A DNA stretch of 64,000 nucleotides, from assembly GCA_019973155.2 (NCBI GenBank), contig BPQB01000002.1, forward strand, positions 1,178,001 through 1,242,000. Reading direction: 5' to 3'. Position 1 is the first letter of the stretch. Each line of letters begins with the position of its first letter. Source of the stretch: Phanerochaete sordida (lineage: Eukaryota > Basidiomycota > Agaricomycetes > Polyporales > Phanerochaetaceae). This document shows positions 52,601 through 64,000 of the stretch, piece after piece. A program made the translations under genes and the position numbers. The notes under the pieces were generated by a model. It was given only the letters and a program-made list of their open reading frames with translations. It was not told the DNA's origin and made no database searches.

Positions 52601-55600
52601 AGATCGCGACGCGCGCCGTCAAGCTCTGGAAGGAGTTCGACGACACCGTCTTCAAGCTGCCGAAGGACAAGCGTGCCCCTTGGCTCGCCGAGCGCCGCGC
52701 GGAGGTCATCGACAAGCTCAACAAGAACTTCAACAAGCCGTGGTTCGGCTGGAAGAAGGACGGCGCCGTCGTCGAAGACCTCGCCGACATGACCTACGAG
52801 GAGGTCGTGCTGCGTATGGTCCGCCTCATGTACGTCCAGCACCAGGAGCGCTGGGTCGATGTCTCCCTCCGCAACCTCACCGGCGACTGGCTTCGTCGCG
52901 TCGAGGAGCGCTTCGCCGGTGTCGACAACGGCTCCAAGGCGTCCATCATCCAGTCGTACACCGTCCTCGACAAGCCCCACGCGTTCGTCGAGGAGTTCTT
53001 CAAGACCTACCCGCTCGCTACCGAGCAGCTCCTTGCGACCGAGGACAAGGCCTACTTTCTGGCTATCTCGCAGCGCCCCGGCCAGAAGCCCGTGCCTTTC
53101 ATTCCTATTCTTGACTCCACCTTCGAGGTCTGGTTCAAGAAGGTATGCAGCTTATTGTACTAGATCGGTAATGTTTGCTAATGAGTTCATTGCAGGACTC
53201 TCTCTGGGCCGCAGAGGACATCGACGGCGTCTTCGACCAGGACCCGCAGCGCGTCTGCATTCTCCAGGGACCCGTTGCTGTCAAGCACTCGATCGTCAAG
53301 GACGAGCCCATCAAGGATCTCCTCGGCAACATCACGAACCTCCTCGTGCAGAAGCTCCTCGACCGCTTCTACGGCGGGGACGAGAGCAAGGTCCCAGTCA
53401 TCGACTTCCTCGGCAACAAGCCCGTTGCTCTCCCCGAGACTATCGTGTCCACGCTCGGTGTCCAGCGCTCCATCGCTGAAAAGGAGATCGTTTACCAGGT
53501 TGGTTCGACGCTCCCGGAGACCGAGCTTTGGCTCGAGACCCTCGCAGGTCCTCGTCTCGACTGGCTGAGGGCACTCCTCGTCACGCCCATCATCGTCCAG
53601 GGCACCCAGTACATCGACAACCCTCTCCGCCGTCTGTTCGCGCCGCGCAAGCACCAGCGCGTCGTCATCGCCACCGAGAACGGTCTCCCCACTGCCGTGT
53701 CGCTCTACGGCTCGGCCCGCTCTCACGGCGAGCACAAGCGCGACTTCAAGGCCGTTGAGATCAAGTACGAGAGTGCGTCTCGCATGATCCACGTCACGCT
53801 CTTCGAGGATCGCCGCGACGTGTCCGTCCCGCTCTACCTTGAGTTCGAGTATAAGCCTTCGATGGGCTTCGCACCCATCCACGAGATCGCGCACGACCGC
53901 AACAAGCGCATCAAGGAGTTCTACTGGAAGCTTTGGTTCGGCGACGACGAGGTCCTCCCCGAGATCGACGTCCGCGCGACCTACACAGGCCCCGAGGTCA
54001 CCATCGAGGCCTCGCACATCGAGACTTTCTGCGGTGTCGTCGGCAACCAGAGCGAGTCGTTCAAGACCGTTCGCACCAAGGAGGTTCAGGCCCCCATGGA
54101 CTTCGCTATCGTCACTGGCTGGCAGGTTAGTACCTTCTCCGCGTGCTCGTTGCTCAAGCGCTAATGATTTGCGTTTTTCAGGCGATCATGAAGGCGATCT
54201 TCCCGCAGTCTATCGACGGCGACCTGCTGAAGCTCGTCCACCTCTCCAACGGCTTCCGTCTCGTCAACGGCGCGAGTCCGCTCAAGGCCGGCGACGTCTG
54301 CAAGGCCGAGGCGCGCATCGTGTCCGTCATCAACAGCGATACCGGCAAGGCCGTCAAGGTCAAGGGCTTTGTCACCCGCGACGGCCAGCCTATCATCGAG
54401 GTCGTGTCGTCCTTCCTCTACCGCGGCCGCTTCGACGACTTCCAGAACACGTTCGAGCTCATCGAGGAGCCCGACTACCTTGTTGAAGTGCCCGACGACT
54501 CCTCCGTTGGCGTCCTGAAGTCTAAGGAGTGGCTCGAGTGGGACGACGAGACCAAGCCCCTCCAGGCCGGCACCACGCTCGTCTTCCGCGTCAAGTCCGA
54601 GGTTACGTACCGCAACAAGACTTGCTTCAAGAGCGTCAACGTCTCCGGCGACATCTTCGTCCGTGACCAGATCAAGCGCCTTGTCAAGGTCGGCACAGTC
54701 GACTTCCTGCACGACGACAGCCGCGGCAACCCCGTCGTCGAGTACCTCAAGCGCCACGGCCAGCCTCAGGGCCTAGTTAGCCCGCTCCCGGCCGACGGCT
54801 ACACCATGTCGACGCCTCCCGGTACAACGGTATTCACGTCTCCTTCGACGAACGAGCCGTACTCCAAGGTCTCCGGCGATTTCAACCCCATCCACGTCAA
54901 CCCCTACTTCTCCGACTATGCATCGCTCCCCGGCACTATCACGCACGGCATGTGGTCGAGTGCCGCCACTAGGCGGTTCATTGAGACCGTTGTCGCTCAG
55001 GGCAAGCCTGACCGCGTCGTCGCGTAAGTACTGCGTGGCTGCTCTGACTGAAAGCACGCTGATAATGACATCTACAGGTACGACGTCGCCTTCGTCGGCA
55101 TGATTCTCCCCGGGGACGAGCTCAAGGCCACCGTCAAGCACACCGGCATGCGCGACGGCAACATCGTCGTCCGCGTCCAGACTGTCAACCAGCGCGGCGA
55201 GAAGGTGCTCGAGGGCACGGCTGAGGTCGCGCAGCCGACCACGGTCTACGTCTTCACCGGCCAGGGCTCGCAGGAGCCTGGCATGGGCATGGAGCTCTAC
55301 AACAACTCCCCTGCAGCCCGCTCTGTCTGGGACGCCGCCGACGCTCACTTGACGGCCGTGTACGGTTTCTCGATCATCGAGATCGTCAAGAACAACCCGA
55401 AGGAGAAGACGATCCACTTCGGTGGTATCAAGGGCCAGGCGATCCGCCAGCGGTACATGGACATGACGTACGACACCATGGACAAGGACGGCAACGTCAA
55501 GACGCTTCCGCTGTTCGGCGACATCAACGTCCGCACCCAGCGCTACACGTTCAGCCACCCGGCGGGTCTCCTCTTCGCGACCCAGTTCGCGCAGATCGCT

Positions 55601-58600
55601 CTCGTCGTCACCGAGCGCTCCGCCTTCGAGGACATGCGCTCGAAGGGCTTCGTCCAGAAGGACTCGGCGTTCGCAGGTCACTCGCTCGGCGAGTACTCCG
55701 CTCTCGCATCGATTGCCGACGTCCTCCCCATCTCGGCCCTCGCCGACGTCGTCTTCTACCGTGGTATCACCATGCAGCGCGCAGTCGAGCGTGACGCGCA
55801 CAATCGCTCGAACTACGCGATGTGTGCCGTTAACCCGAGCCGCATCTCGAAGACGTTCACCGACGCGGCGCTCCGCGAGGTTGTCGACGACATCGCCAAC
55901 CAGACTGGCTGCCTGCTCGAGATCGTCAACTTCAACGTCGAGGTATGTACCACGCATCTCCGCGCATTAACGAGATGCTAACACCCGCACAGGGTCAGCA
56001 ATACGTCTGCGCAGGAGAGCTTGTCGCTCTCGAGACCATGTCCAACGTCCTCAACTACCTCAAGATGGAGAAGATCGACATCCAGAAGGTGTGTGCGGTA
56101 TAGGAGTGTACAGAGATCTAGTGCTGACCACTCGCTTAGCTGACTGAGAAGTTCACTGTCGACGAAGTCAAGGCCATGCTTGCTGAGATCATCGCCTCGT
56201 GCTACAAGAAGGCACAAGACAAGCAGCAGGCTGAGGGCTACATCAAGCTGGAGCGTGGTTTCGCTACCATTCCTCTCCCCGGTATCGATGTGCCGTTCCA
56301 CTCTCGCTACCTCTGGGCTGGTGTGATGCCTTTCCGTGCATGTACGTGTCGCGTTCCTCGCTTTCGTAGGCTACTGACTCACGACCTTTCTCGCCAGACC
56401 TCTCGAAGAAGATCAACCCTGCGCACCTCGATCCCGACCGCCTTGTCGACAAATACGTGCCCAACCTCGTCGCGAAGCCCTTCCAGGTCACCAAGGAGTA
56501 CGCTCAGCTCATCTACGACCAGACGCTCTCGCCGCGTCTCGACAAGGTGCTCCGCAAGTGGGACCAGGAGAACTGGGGCTCGTGCGAGCAGCGCCAGAAG
56601 CTCGCCTACGTCATCCTCGTCGAGCTGCTCGCATACCAGTTCGCGTCCCCCGTGCGGTGGATCGAGACCCAGGACCTCCTCTTCCAGCACTACAAATTCG
56701 AGCGCTTCATCGAGATCGGCCCATCGCCTACTCTCACCGGCATGGCGACCCGCACGTTCAAGGCGAAGTTCGAGACCCAGGACGACTCCGTCTGCCACAC
56801 ACGCGAGGTTCTGTGCCACGCGAAGAACACCAAGGAGGTTTACTACCAGTTCGAGGACGAGCCCGAGGCACCTGCTGAAGGCGAGGCCGAATCTGAGTCT
56901 GCGCCCGCCGCAGCTGCTCCTGCCGCCGCTGCCGCGCCCGCCGCCGTTGCTGCCCCGGCACCTCCTGCCGGCGGTGCTGCCGCCATCGAAGACGCTCCTC
57001 TCAAGGCCACCGATGTCCTCGTCACGATCATCGCGCAGAAGCTGAAGAAGAAGGTCGACGAAGTTCCCCTGAGCAAGTCGATCAAGGACCTCGTCGGTGG
57101 AAAGTCCACCATGCAGAACGAGATCTTGGGCGACCTCCAGCTCGAGTTCTCCTCCGCTCCCGAGAAGGGTGAAGAACTTCCTCTCGAAGAGCTCGGCTCT
57201 GCTCTCGGCGTTGGCTACGCCGGTGCGCTTGGCAAGTACACGTCGGGTCTCGTCTCCCGTCTTGTGGGCTCGAAGATGCCCGGTGGCTTCAACGTCTCCG
57301 CTATCAAGTCCTACCTGAGCAAGACTTGGGGTCTCGGCCCTCAGCGCGCGGACGCAGTGCTCCTTCTGGGTGCCACCATGGAGCCTCCCAAGCGTCTCGG
57401 CGCTGAAGCTGAGGCGAAGGCATGGCTCGACTCTGTCGTTGCCGTGTACGCTCAGCGTTCCGGGATCTCCCTGTCCTCGGGTGCCGCAGCTGGCGGTGCC
57501 GGCGGAGGCGGCGGAGGCGCCGTCATCAACAGCGAGGAGTTCCTCAAGTTCCAGTCGGAGCAGGAGACGTTCGCCCGCCAGCAGATCGAGCTGTATATGC
57601 GCTACCTCAAGCAGGACTCCCGTGCCGGTGAGCTCAAGTACGACGAGGAGAAGGCCAACGCCGCTGCGCTCCAGTCTCGTCTAGACTCCATCACGAAGGA
57701 GCACGGTGACACGTACATCGACGGTATCCAGCCCGCCTTCGACGTTCTCAAGGCCCGCCACTTCGACTCGTCGTGGAACTGGGTTCGCCAGGACGCCCTT
57801 CTCATGTTCTACGACATCATCTTCGGCCGTCTCACCACCGTCGATCGCGAGATCACCGCCCGCTGCATCCAGATCATGAACCGCGCAGACCCTGAGCTCG
57901 TCACCTATATGCAGTACTACATCGACCAGTGCGACGCGAGCCGCGGCGAGACGTACAAGCTCGCGAAGCAGTTCGGTCAGCAGCTGATCGACAACTGCCG
58001 CGAAGTCGTCGGCCAGCCACCGCTCTACAAGGATGGTAAGTCTGGTCAGCTTTCGACGAGTTACATGAAGATTAACCCAATTCCTTAGTGACCTTCCCCA
58101 CCGCGCCTCATACCGAGGTCACCGACAAGGGCGACATCGTCTACTCCGAGGTCGTCCGCGAGAACGTCCGCAAGCTCGAGGCCTACGTCGAGGAGATGGC
58201 CAGCGGCGATACCGTCACACCTCCGTCGAACATCCAGAAGATACAAGACGACGTTCTCAAGCTCTGGAACGTCGTCAAGAGCCAGCCCGAGATCAGCGAT
58301 GAGCAGAAGAACCGTATCAAGGCCCTGTACGAGGGCGTTGTCCGCTCGCTCCACAAGCGCCCAGAGTCTCGTCCTCGCGCCGGTGCTCCCCGTGCTCGCC
58401 GCTCGTCTTCTCAGTTCCTCCGCCCCCAGGTGTCCGGCATCGCCTCCGTCACTTCCGACAAGATCCCGCTTCTCCACCTCAAGCGCAAGGTCGGCACCAA
58501 CTGGGAGTACAGCAGCAACCTTACGGGTGTGTACCTCGACATCCTCCACGAGATCGCCACGTCCGGTACGACCTTCAAGGACAAGAACGCGCTCCTCACC

Positions 58601-61600
58601 GGTGTTGGCAAGGGCTCGATCGGTGTTGAGATCCTGAAGGGTCTCCTCGCTGGCGGCGCTCACGTCGTGATCACCACCTCGCGCTACAGCCGCGCGACTG
58701 TCGAGTACTACCAAGGCATCTTCCAGCGCTACGGTAGCAAGGGCTCCGCTCTCACGGTCGTTCCGTTCAACCAGGGCTCGAAGCAAGACGTCGAGGCACT
58801 CGTCGACTATATCTACTCGACGCTCGGCCTGGATCTCGACTACATTCTTCCCTTCGCCGCCGTGCCTGAGAATGGCCGTGAGATCGACGGTCTCGACGAC
58901 AAGTCCGAGCTCGCGCACCGCATCATGCTGGTCAACCTCCTCCGCCTCCTCGGTGCCGTCAAGATCAAGAAAGCTAGCCGCCACTTCGTCACTCGCCCGA
59001 CACAGGTCATCCTTCCTCTGTCGCCTAACCACGGTCTCTTCGGCAACGACGGCCTCTACTCCGAGTCGAAGATCTCCCTCGAGACACTCTTCAACCGCTG
59101 GAACTCCGAGAGCTGGGGCGAGTACCTCTGTCTTGCCGGTGCTGTAATTGGGTAAGTCTTTCGAATGTTTCGATCCAGTGCACCTATGCTAACGCCTGCA
59201 CAGATGGACCCGAGGCACCGGTCTCATGGACGCGACTAACACCGTCGCCCATGAGCTGGAGAGCTACGGCGTCAGGACCTTCTCCGCCAAGGAGATGGCG
59301 TTCAACATCCTGGGTCTCATGCACCCGCTTCTCTTCAGCATCACCCAGGTTGAACCTATCTGGGCCGACCTCAACGGCGGCATGGACCGTCTGCCAGATC
59401 TCGCCGAAGTCACCACCAAGATCCGCCTGGGTCTCAAGGCGAAGAGTGACCTCCGCCGCGCCGTTGCTCGCGACAACTCCGCCGACTTCAAGACTATCCA
59501 GGGCGACAAGGCTGAGCGCGTGCTGCAGACTGTCAACGTCACTCCACGCGCGAACTTCAAGTTCGAGTTCCCTACTCTCGAGTCGCTCGAGTCCCTTGAG
59601 GACGTCTCCCGTCTCCGCGGCATGGTTGACCTCGAGAAGGTCATCGTTGTCACCGGTTTCGCCGAGGTTGGCCCGTGGGGTAGCTCGCGTACCCGCTGGG
59701 AGATGGAGGCCCGAGGCGAGTTCACCATCGAGGGCTGCATCGAGATGGCCTGGATGATGGGCTTCATCAAGCACTTCGACGGCCGCCTCAAGGACGGCTC
59801 TCTCTACGTTGGCTGGGTTGACGCGAAGTCGAGTGAGCCTGTCGACGACAAGGATGTTCGTGCTCGCTACGAGAAGGAGATCCTCGCCCACGCGGGCGTG
59901 CGTATGATCGGTGCGTAGTGCTTTTATCAAACCAACTTTCTTAGCCTGACCAGTACTCTGTAGAACCCGAGCTCTTCCGCGGCTACGACCCGAAGAAGAA
60001 GGTCTTCCACCAGGAGATCGAGCTCATTCATGATCTCGAGCCCTTCGAGGCTGCCGAGGTCGAGGCGACGAAGTACAAGCACGAGCACGGCGACAAGTGC
60101 GACATCTGGGCAGGTGAAGGCGGCCAGTGGTTCGTCAAGTTCAAGAGGGGCGCTCGCATCTTCGTTCCGAAGGCCATGCGCTTCAGCCGCCTCGTGGCTG
60201 GACAGATCCCGACTGGCTGGGATGCTGGTCGCTACGGTATCCCCTCTGACATCATTGCTCAGACCGACCGCACGACGCTCTGGGCTCTCGTCTGCGCCGC
60301 AGAGGCTCTCAACATGTCCGGTATCACCGATCCCTACGAGCTCTACCAGCACATCCATCCCTCCGAAGTCGGAACTAGTCTTGGAAGCGGTATGGGTGGT
60401 ATGGAGTCCCTCGCTCGCATGTTCAAGGACCGTCGCGACGAGAAGGAGGTCCAGAACGACATTCTCCAGGAGACGTTCATCAACACCACCGCCGGTTGGA
60501 TCAACTTGCTGCTCCTCTCGTCGAGCGGTCCCATCAAGATCCCCGTTGGTGCTTGGTACGTCGCTGCGCATTAATACGCTTGAGCAGACTTGCTAACCCC
60601 TCTTGAAGCGCTACTGCCCTGCAGTCCCTCGAGATCGCGTGCGACACTCTGCTGTCGGGCAAGGCGAAGGTCATGCTCGCTGGCGGTTTCGACGATCTCT
60701 CCGAGGAGGGCTCTTACGAGTTCGCCAACATGAAGGCTACCAGCAACGCGGAAACTGAGCTCGCCATGGGCCGCGAGCCCACTGAGATGTCTCGTCCCGC
60801 TACCACCACCCGCTCGGGCTTCATGGAGGCCCAGGGTACCGGTGTGCATGTCCTCATGAACGCGAAGACCGCCCTCGAGCTCGGTGCCCCTATCCGCGGT
60901 ATTGTCGGGTACACGTCTACTTCGACGTAAGTCAAATTCGACTCTCAGCTTCGTGTTACCTTTCACTAATCGGCACTACAGCGACAAGGCAGGCCGCTCC
61001 GTCCCCGCTCCCGGTCGTGGCGCGCTTTCGATCGCCCGCGAGGTGCCATCGAAGCACCCTCTTCCCATTCTCGACCTCGAGTACCGCCGTCGTCAACTCG
61101 ACTTCCGTCGCAAGCAGATCGCTCAGTGGCTCGAGAACGAGCGCGAACTCCTCCAGGGCGAAGCCGAGTACCGCAAGAGCCAAGGTCAGGAGATGGACAA
61201 GGAGTACATTGCGTCCCGCGTCGCCGACATGGAGCGCGAAGCTGTCCGCCAAGAGAAGGATGCCCTGGCTGTCTACGGCATGCTCGAGGGCTCCGACGAG
61301 CGCACAGCTCCTCTCCGTCGCGCGTTGGCTGTCTGGGGCTTGACTGCCGATGACGTCGGTGTCCTGTCTATTCACGGCACCTCCACCGGCGCGAATGAGA
61401 AGAACGAGACCGACATCTGGAACAACATCTTCACATCGCTGAACCGTACGCATGGCAACGCCGTGCCCATCATGGCACAGAAGAGTCTCTGCGGTCACTC
61501 GAAGGGTGGCTCGGCTGCCTGGCAGCTGGCGGGTCTCCTCCAGAGTGTCTACACTGGCATTGTTCCCGGCAACCGCAACGCGGAGTAAGTACCCTTCGCT

Positions 61601-62498
61601 AATTCCCAGCAACCTTTTACTTATCATTTGACAGTAACATCGACGCGCTCTTCAAGCAGCACTCGTACCTCATGTTCCCGTCGAAGACGATCCACACTGA
61701 TGGTATCCGCGCGGGTCTCATGTCGTCCTTCGGCTTCGGTCAAGTCGGCGGTACTGCTTTGATCCTCCACCCACGCTTCCTCTTCGGCGCCATCGAGCCG
61801 TCGCTCTATGAGAGCTACAAGGAGAAGAACCGCCGCCGCTACCGTCTGTCGTACAAGGCGATGAGCGAGATGATGATCACCAACTCGCTCGTTCGCGTCA
61901 AGGATGCCCCGCCGTACAGCAAGGAGCTCGAGGGTCCCGTCCTCCTCAACTCTTTGGCTCGGGCTACGTTCGACCCGAAGACGGGCAGCTATGCTTTCAC
62001 CAAGAAGCTCGCAAACGTCGCGAAGCTCGACGCGTCGAACGCTCCCGCAATTACCGAGATCCTCTCCAAGGAGGCTGTCAACGGTGTTGGTGTCGACCAA
62101 GGTAAGCTTAAGCGTCACTTTTTGATATAGACTCGTTGCTCATGCCTCCTTCAGAGCTGATCTCCGCTGTGCCGTCGTGGAACCCGACCTTCGTCGAGCG
62201 CAACTTCACCGACGCCGAGGCCGCGTACTGCAAGTCGCAACCCTCTCCCCCCGCATCGTTCGCGGCTCGCTGGGTTGGCAAGGAGGCCGTCTTCAAGGCG
62301 CTCGGTGTCTCTTCCAAGGGTGCCGCTGCCCCGATGAAGGACATCGAGATCCTCCCCGACGAGTCCGGCGTCCCGACCGTCGCCCTCCACGGCGACGCGA
62401 AGGCGGCAGCCGAGGCCAAGGGCATCTCGAAGGTGCTTGTCTCGCTTAGCCACTCGGAGACGACCGCGATCGCATTCGCGCAGGCTACGTCCGCATAA
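49658..62498 (+). CDS. FAS: Type I fatty acid synthase, single-chain beta-alpha fusion, complete
   Basis: Seventeen exons: 49658-49726, 49981-51334, 51387-51690, 51741-53142, 53196-54125, 54182-55023, 55078-55942, 55993-56088, 56140-56341, 56398-58035, 58089-59151, 59204-59910, 59964-60555, 60609-60926, 60982-61584, 61635-62101, 62155-62498; 3,931 aa, all phases closing. Domain order: acetyltransferase (TGHSQG, Ser~284), enoyl reductase ([29 protein letters not shown]), dehydratase ([16 protein letters not shown]), malonyl/palmitoyl transferase ([27 protein letters not shown], Ser~1836), Ala/Pro linker (~2155-2200), acyl carrier ([13 protein letters not shown], Ser~2257), ketoreductase ([15 protein letters not shown], ~2738), ketosynthase (GACATALQS, Cys~3355; His in [11 protein letters not shown] and GHSKGG regions), phosphopantetheinyl transferase (~3820-3931, [12 protein letters not shown]). 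It makes C16/C18 acyl-CoA in the cytosol. The alpha-beta fusion is the form known in basidiomycetes. The first intron is 254 nt, the rest 50-60 nt. Confidence 0.97.
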
Positions 62499-62705
62499 TC
62501 TCGCTTCGGTCTCTTGTTGCATGTCTCGCTCTTGGTGGATTCTGTAGGCTTGGCTTTCACGTATCGCATTGTCGCTTGTTGTTGTCATATCTCGCACGCT
62601 CTCACGAAAAAGGTTTACCCTACGATATCCCATGTACTACTTCTGCTCAACATAGATTTCTTTACGCTTCACTTGCTGCCGCGACTCGTGTGATGTGTTG
62701 AGAAG

Positions 62706-63755
62706 TCAGTGCTGTTCATTGGATGGCAGGTATAAGTGCTCGCTGCGTATGTAGTCTGCTATGGAAGGGGGCACCATCCGCGTCCAGGCCGTGTCCAGCT
62801 GTGATATCTTTTCCCGCACCTCGCTCGAGCTGTAGCTCTCTACTACCTCCCCGATATCTATCATCGTAACACGTTCCGGCTCGATATACTTGCACGACGC
62901 TTTAGCCACCCGTCTCTCGCGGTCTTCCGGACTTTCGGCTGATCCTGGAGTTATTCGCCTGGCGCAAACGAGACGCGAGCCGTCTCCCTCCGCCGACAAG
63001 AATTGTCGGAGAGATTGACGCATGCTGTCCTCGCTGTCACCGTAGTAGCGGGCGGCTATGATGCGCTCCAGGGTATCGATGCCCACGAGGAAGTCGAGCT
63101 CGGGTTTTGGTACGGGCGGAGATAGGCTGCCTCGTGGTTGTTCTTGAGGTGCGTGCTGCGCGGCTTGACCTGACCCGAGGGCAGCCAGCCTGGTCTGCAG
63201 CCACTCGTGCAGCACCTGCGACTTGCCGACGAACGTCGGCTCATCGATGATGGCCACTGCCACGTTCGGATCGTCGAGTGCGCTTTGCGCCGCGTGGGTG
63301 CCGGGCTGGGCGTCCGCGAGCACCTGCTGCGCGCGCGGCGCCGCGACGTCCTGCGCGAGGCGCACCATCATCGCGAGGCGCTGCGCGTACGTCGCGTCGT
63401 GCGCCTTGAGAGACTTGTCCGCGTTGCGCACGGAGAGCAGGAGGAGGCGCGCGCCGAGCGCGGGCAGCGCACGCGGCGCGCCGCTCACGTCAGTCGGCGG
63501 CGCGCGTACGGAGGCGGGGACGAGCGCAAGCGCGAGGTGCGCGAGCGTCGGCGGGTTGAAGGACGAGTCGAGCACGGCGATGTGCAACGGCTCCGGCTGC
63601 GGTGCCGGCTGCGCGGCGTGTGCGGGCAGGGGCCAGCGGTCGTGCGGGACGTGCACGAGCTCGACCGCGGAGAGCCCCTGCTTGACGCGATGGATGAGGC
63701 CCTCGAGGTGAGCAGACATGGTGAGCAGCGGGCGCAGGCTGGGAAGGGCGGACAT
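62706..63755 (-). CDS. POF1: Nicotinamide-nucleotide adenylyltransferase-like protein (Pof1 type)
   Basis: Read as a single exon of 349 aa from the ATG at 63,755; a second in-frame ATG at 63,719 would shorten it by 12 residues. The TATA box at 63,815-63,821 is 60 bp upstream of the first ATG and favours it. Nucleotidylyltransferase motifs: HIAVLDSSFNPPTLAHLALA (the HxGH-like TLAH), LDFLVGIDTLERIIAARYYG, and the C-terminal SYSSSEVREKI corresponding to the ISSTxxR motif. The family transfers AMP or a related nucleotide to a phosphorylated substrate; yeast Pof1 is linked to filamentation and protein quality control and its natural substrate is debated. An Ala/Pro-rich insertion around residues 205-230 is unlike the core and could be an unremoved intron, but no good splice pair is seen. 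Convergent with FAS, 207 bp away. Confidence 0.82.
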   Translation of the reverse strand: MSALPSLRPLLTMSAHLEGLIHRVKQGLSAVELVHVPHDRWPLPAHAAQPAPQPEPLHIAVLDSSFNPPTLAHLALALVPASVRAPPTDVSGAPRALPALGARLLLLSVRNADKSLKAHDATYAQRLAMMVRLAQDVAAPRAQQVLADAQPGTHAAQSALDDPNVAVAIIDEPTFVGKSQVLHEWLQTRLAALGSGQAAQHAPQEQPRGSLSPPVPKPELDFLVGIDTLERIIAARYYGDSEDSMRQSLRQFLSAEGDGSRLVCARRITPGSAESPEDRERRVAKASCKYIEPERVTMIDIGEVVESYSSSEVREKISQLDTAWTRMVPPSIADYIRSEHLYLPSNEQH

Positions 63756-63814
63756 GGTTTATGGTGAGTGTGGGGAGAGTCGGAAGGACAATGAGTAACG
63801 AACATGTGCGGGGA

Positions 63815-63821
63815 TTATATA
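63815..63821 (-). promoter_or_regulatory. POF1: TATA box of the Pof1-type gene
   Basis: TATATAA on the minus strand, 60 bp upstream of the ATG at 63,755. Confidence 0.6.
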
Positions 63822-64000
63822 GACGGATGGCTCTTGCGTCGAGGTGTGTCGAGTGACCTCGAGGCCTTGACGTCCGACAGCGACGTCGACGTCGAGCAGA
63901 GGACCCCGCGTAGGCTGAGCTCAGCTGCTCGCCGAGGCGGGGAAGATTAGATTAGATCAGGCTCAGAGATGACATCTTCGCGTTCCCACGCTTACTTTGA

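Noticed and set aside
54773..55957. 394-codon minus-strand frame inside the FAS gene (similar ones at 53,187-54,017 and 58,085-59,032)
   Set aside because: Exact complements of strongly biased FAS codons; Glu/Asp/Arg/Val-rich reverse-complement artefacts.
1..64000. CRISPR arrays, prokaryotic operons, insertion sequences or retroelement genes
   Set aside because: No spaced direct repeats, transposase, reverse transcriptase or terminal-repeat structure was seen; all clear genes are intron-rich and eukaryotic.

Overview
The window looks like nuclear DNA of a wood-decaying basidiomycete, most likely an agaricomycete close to the Polyporales. The evidence is high G+C with G/C-rich third codon positions, dense introns of about 50-60 nt with GT..AG ends, a single-chain fatty acid synthase with alpha and beta parts in one protein, an AA14-type copper monooxygenase, and a WOPR morphogenetic regulator. 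No CRISPR array, rRNA, insertion sequence or convincing tRNA was seen. The exon models were built by hand from splice signals, frame continuity and family conservation. Unless a caveat is given, every exon phase in a model closes.

Layout. 1-9.8 kb: end of a coiled-coil protein, YAE1 (-), a RING-like protein, a CxxC protein, a DUF4604 protein, the SDH assembly factor SDHAF3 and cyanase. 10.2-16.6 kb: a divergent 18-exon beta-tubulin (-), an AA14 LPMO (-) and an aldo-keto reductase (+). 16.6-18 kb: a GC-rich gene-free stretch. 18-23.6 kb: proteasome chaperone NAS6 (-) divergent from TFIIH subunit TFB2 (+), then a WOPR (Gti1/Pac2) regulator (-). 23.6-27.7 kb: 4.1 kb with no supportable gene, upstream of the WOPR gene. 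27.7-36.2 kb: HSBP1, GET4 (-), TSC13, ARV1 (-), a mitochondrial GGQ peptidyl-tRNA hydrolase and an aquaporin. 36.2-37.8 kb: unexplained, with minus-strand splice signals. 37.8-48.3 kb: an ABHD11-type hydrolase, two lineage-specific unknowns, a ComA/HSA32-like protein (-), cofactor-independent phosphoglycerate mutase and a RUS (DUF647) protein. 49.7-62.5 kb: the complete fatty acid synthase, 17 exons and 3,931 codons. 62.7-63.8 kb: a Pof1-type nucleotidylyltransferase (-).

Most genes are housekeeping and there is no obvious biosynthetic cluster. A loose lipid/ER theme exists: FAS makes C16/C18 acyl-CoA, TSC13 completes very-long-chain elongation, ARV1 handles sterol/GPI lipid homeostasis, and GET4 serves tail-anchored insertion into the ER. 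This is probably coincidental neighbourhood. The most unusual items are the beta-tubulin paralog (altered GTP-loop and benzimidazole-site residues), the long WOPR upstream region, GC-AG introns, the HSA32-like protein in a fungus, an aquaporin with altered NPA boxes, and an unidentified spliced region at 36.6-37.7 kb.
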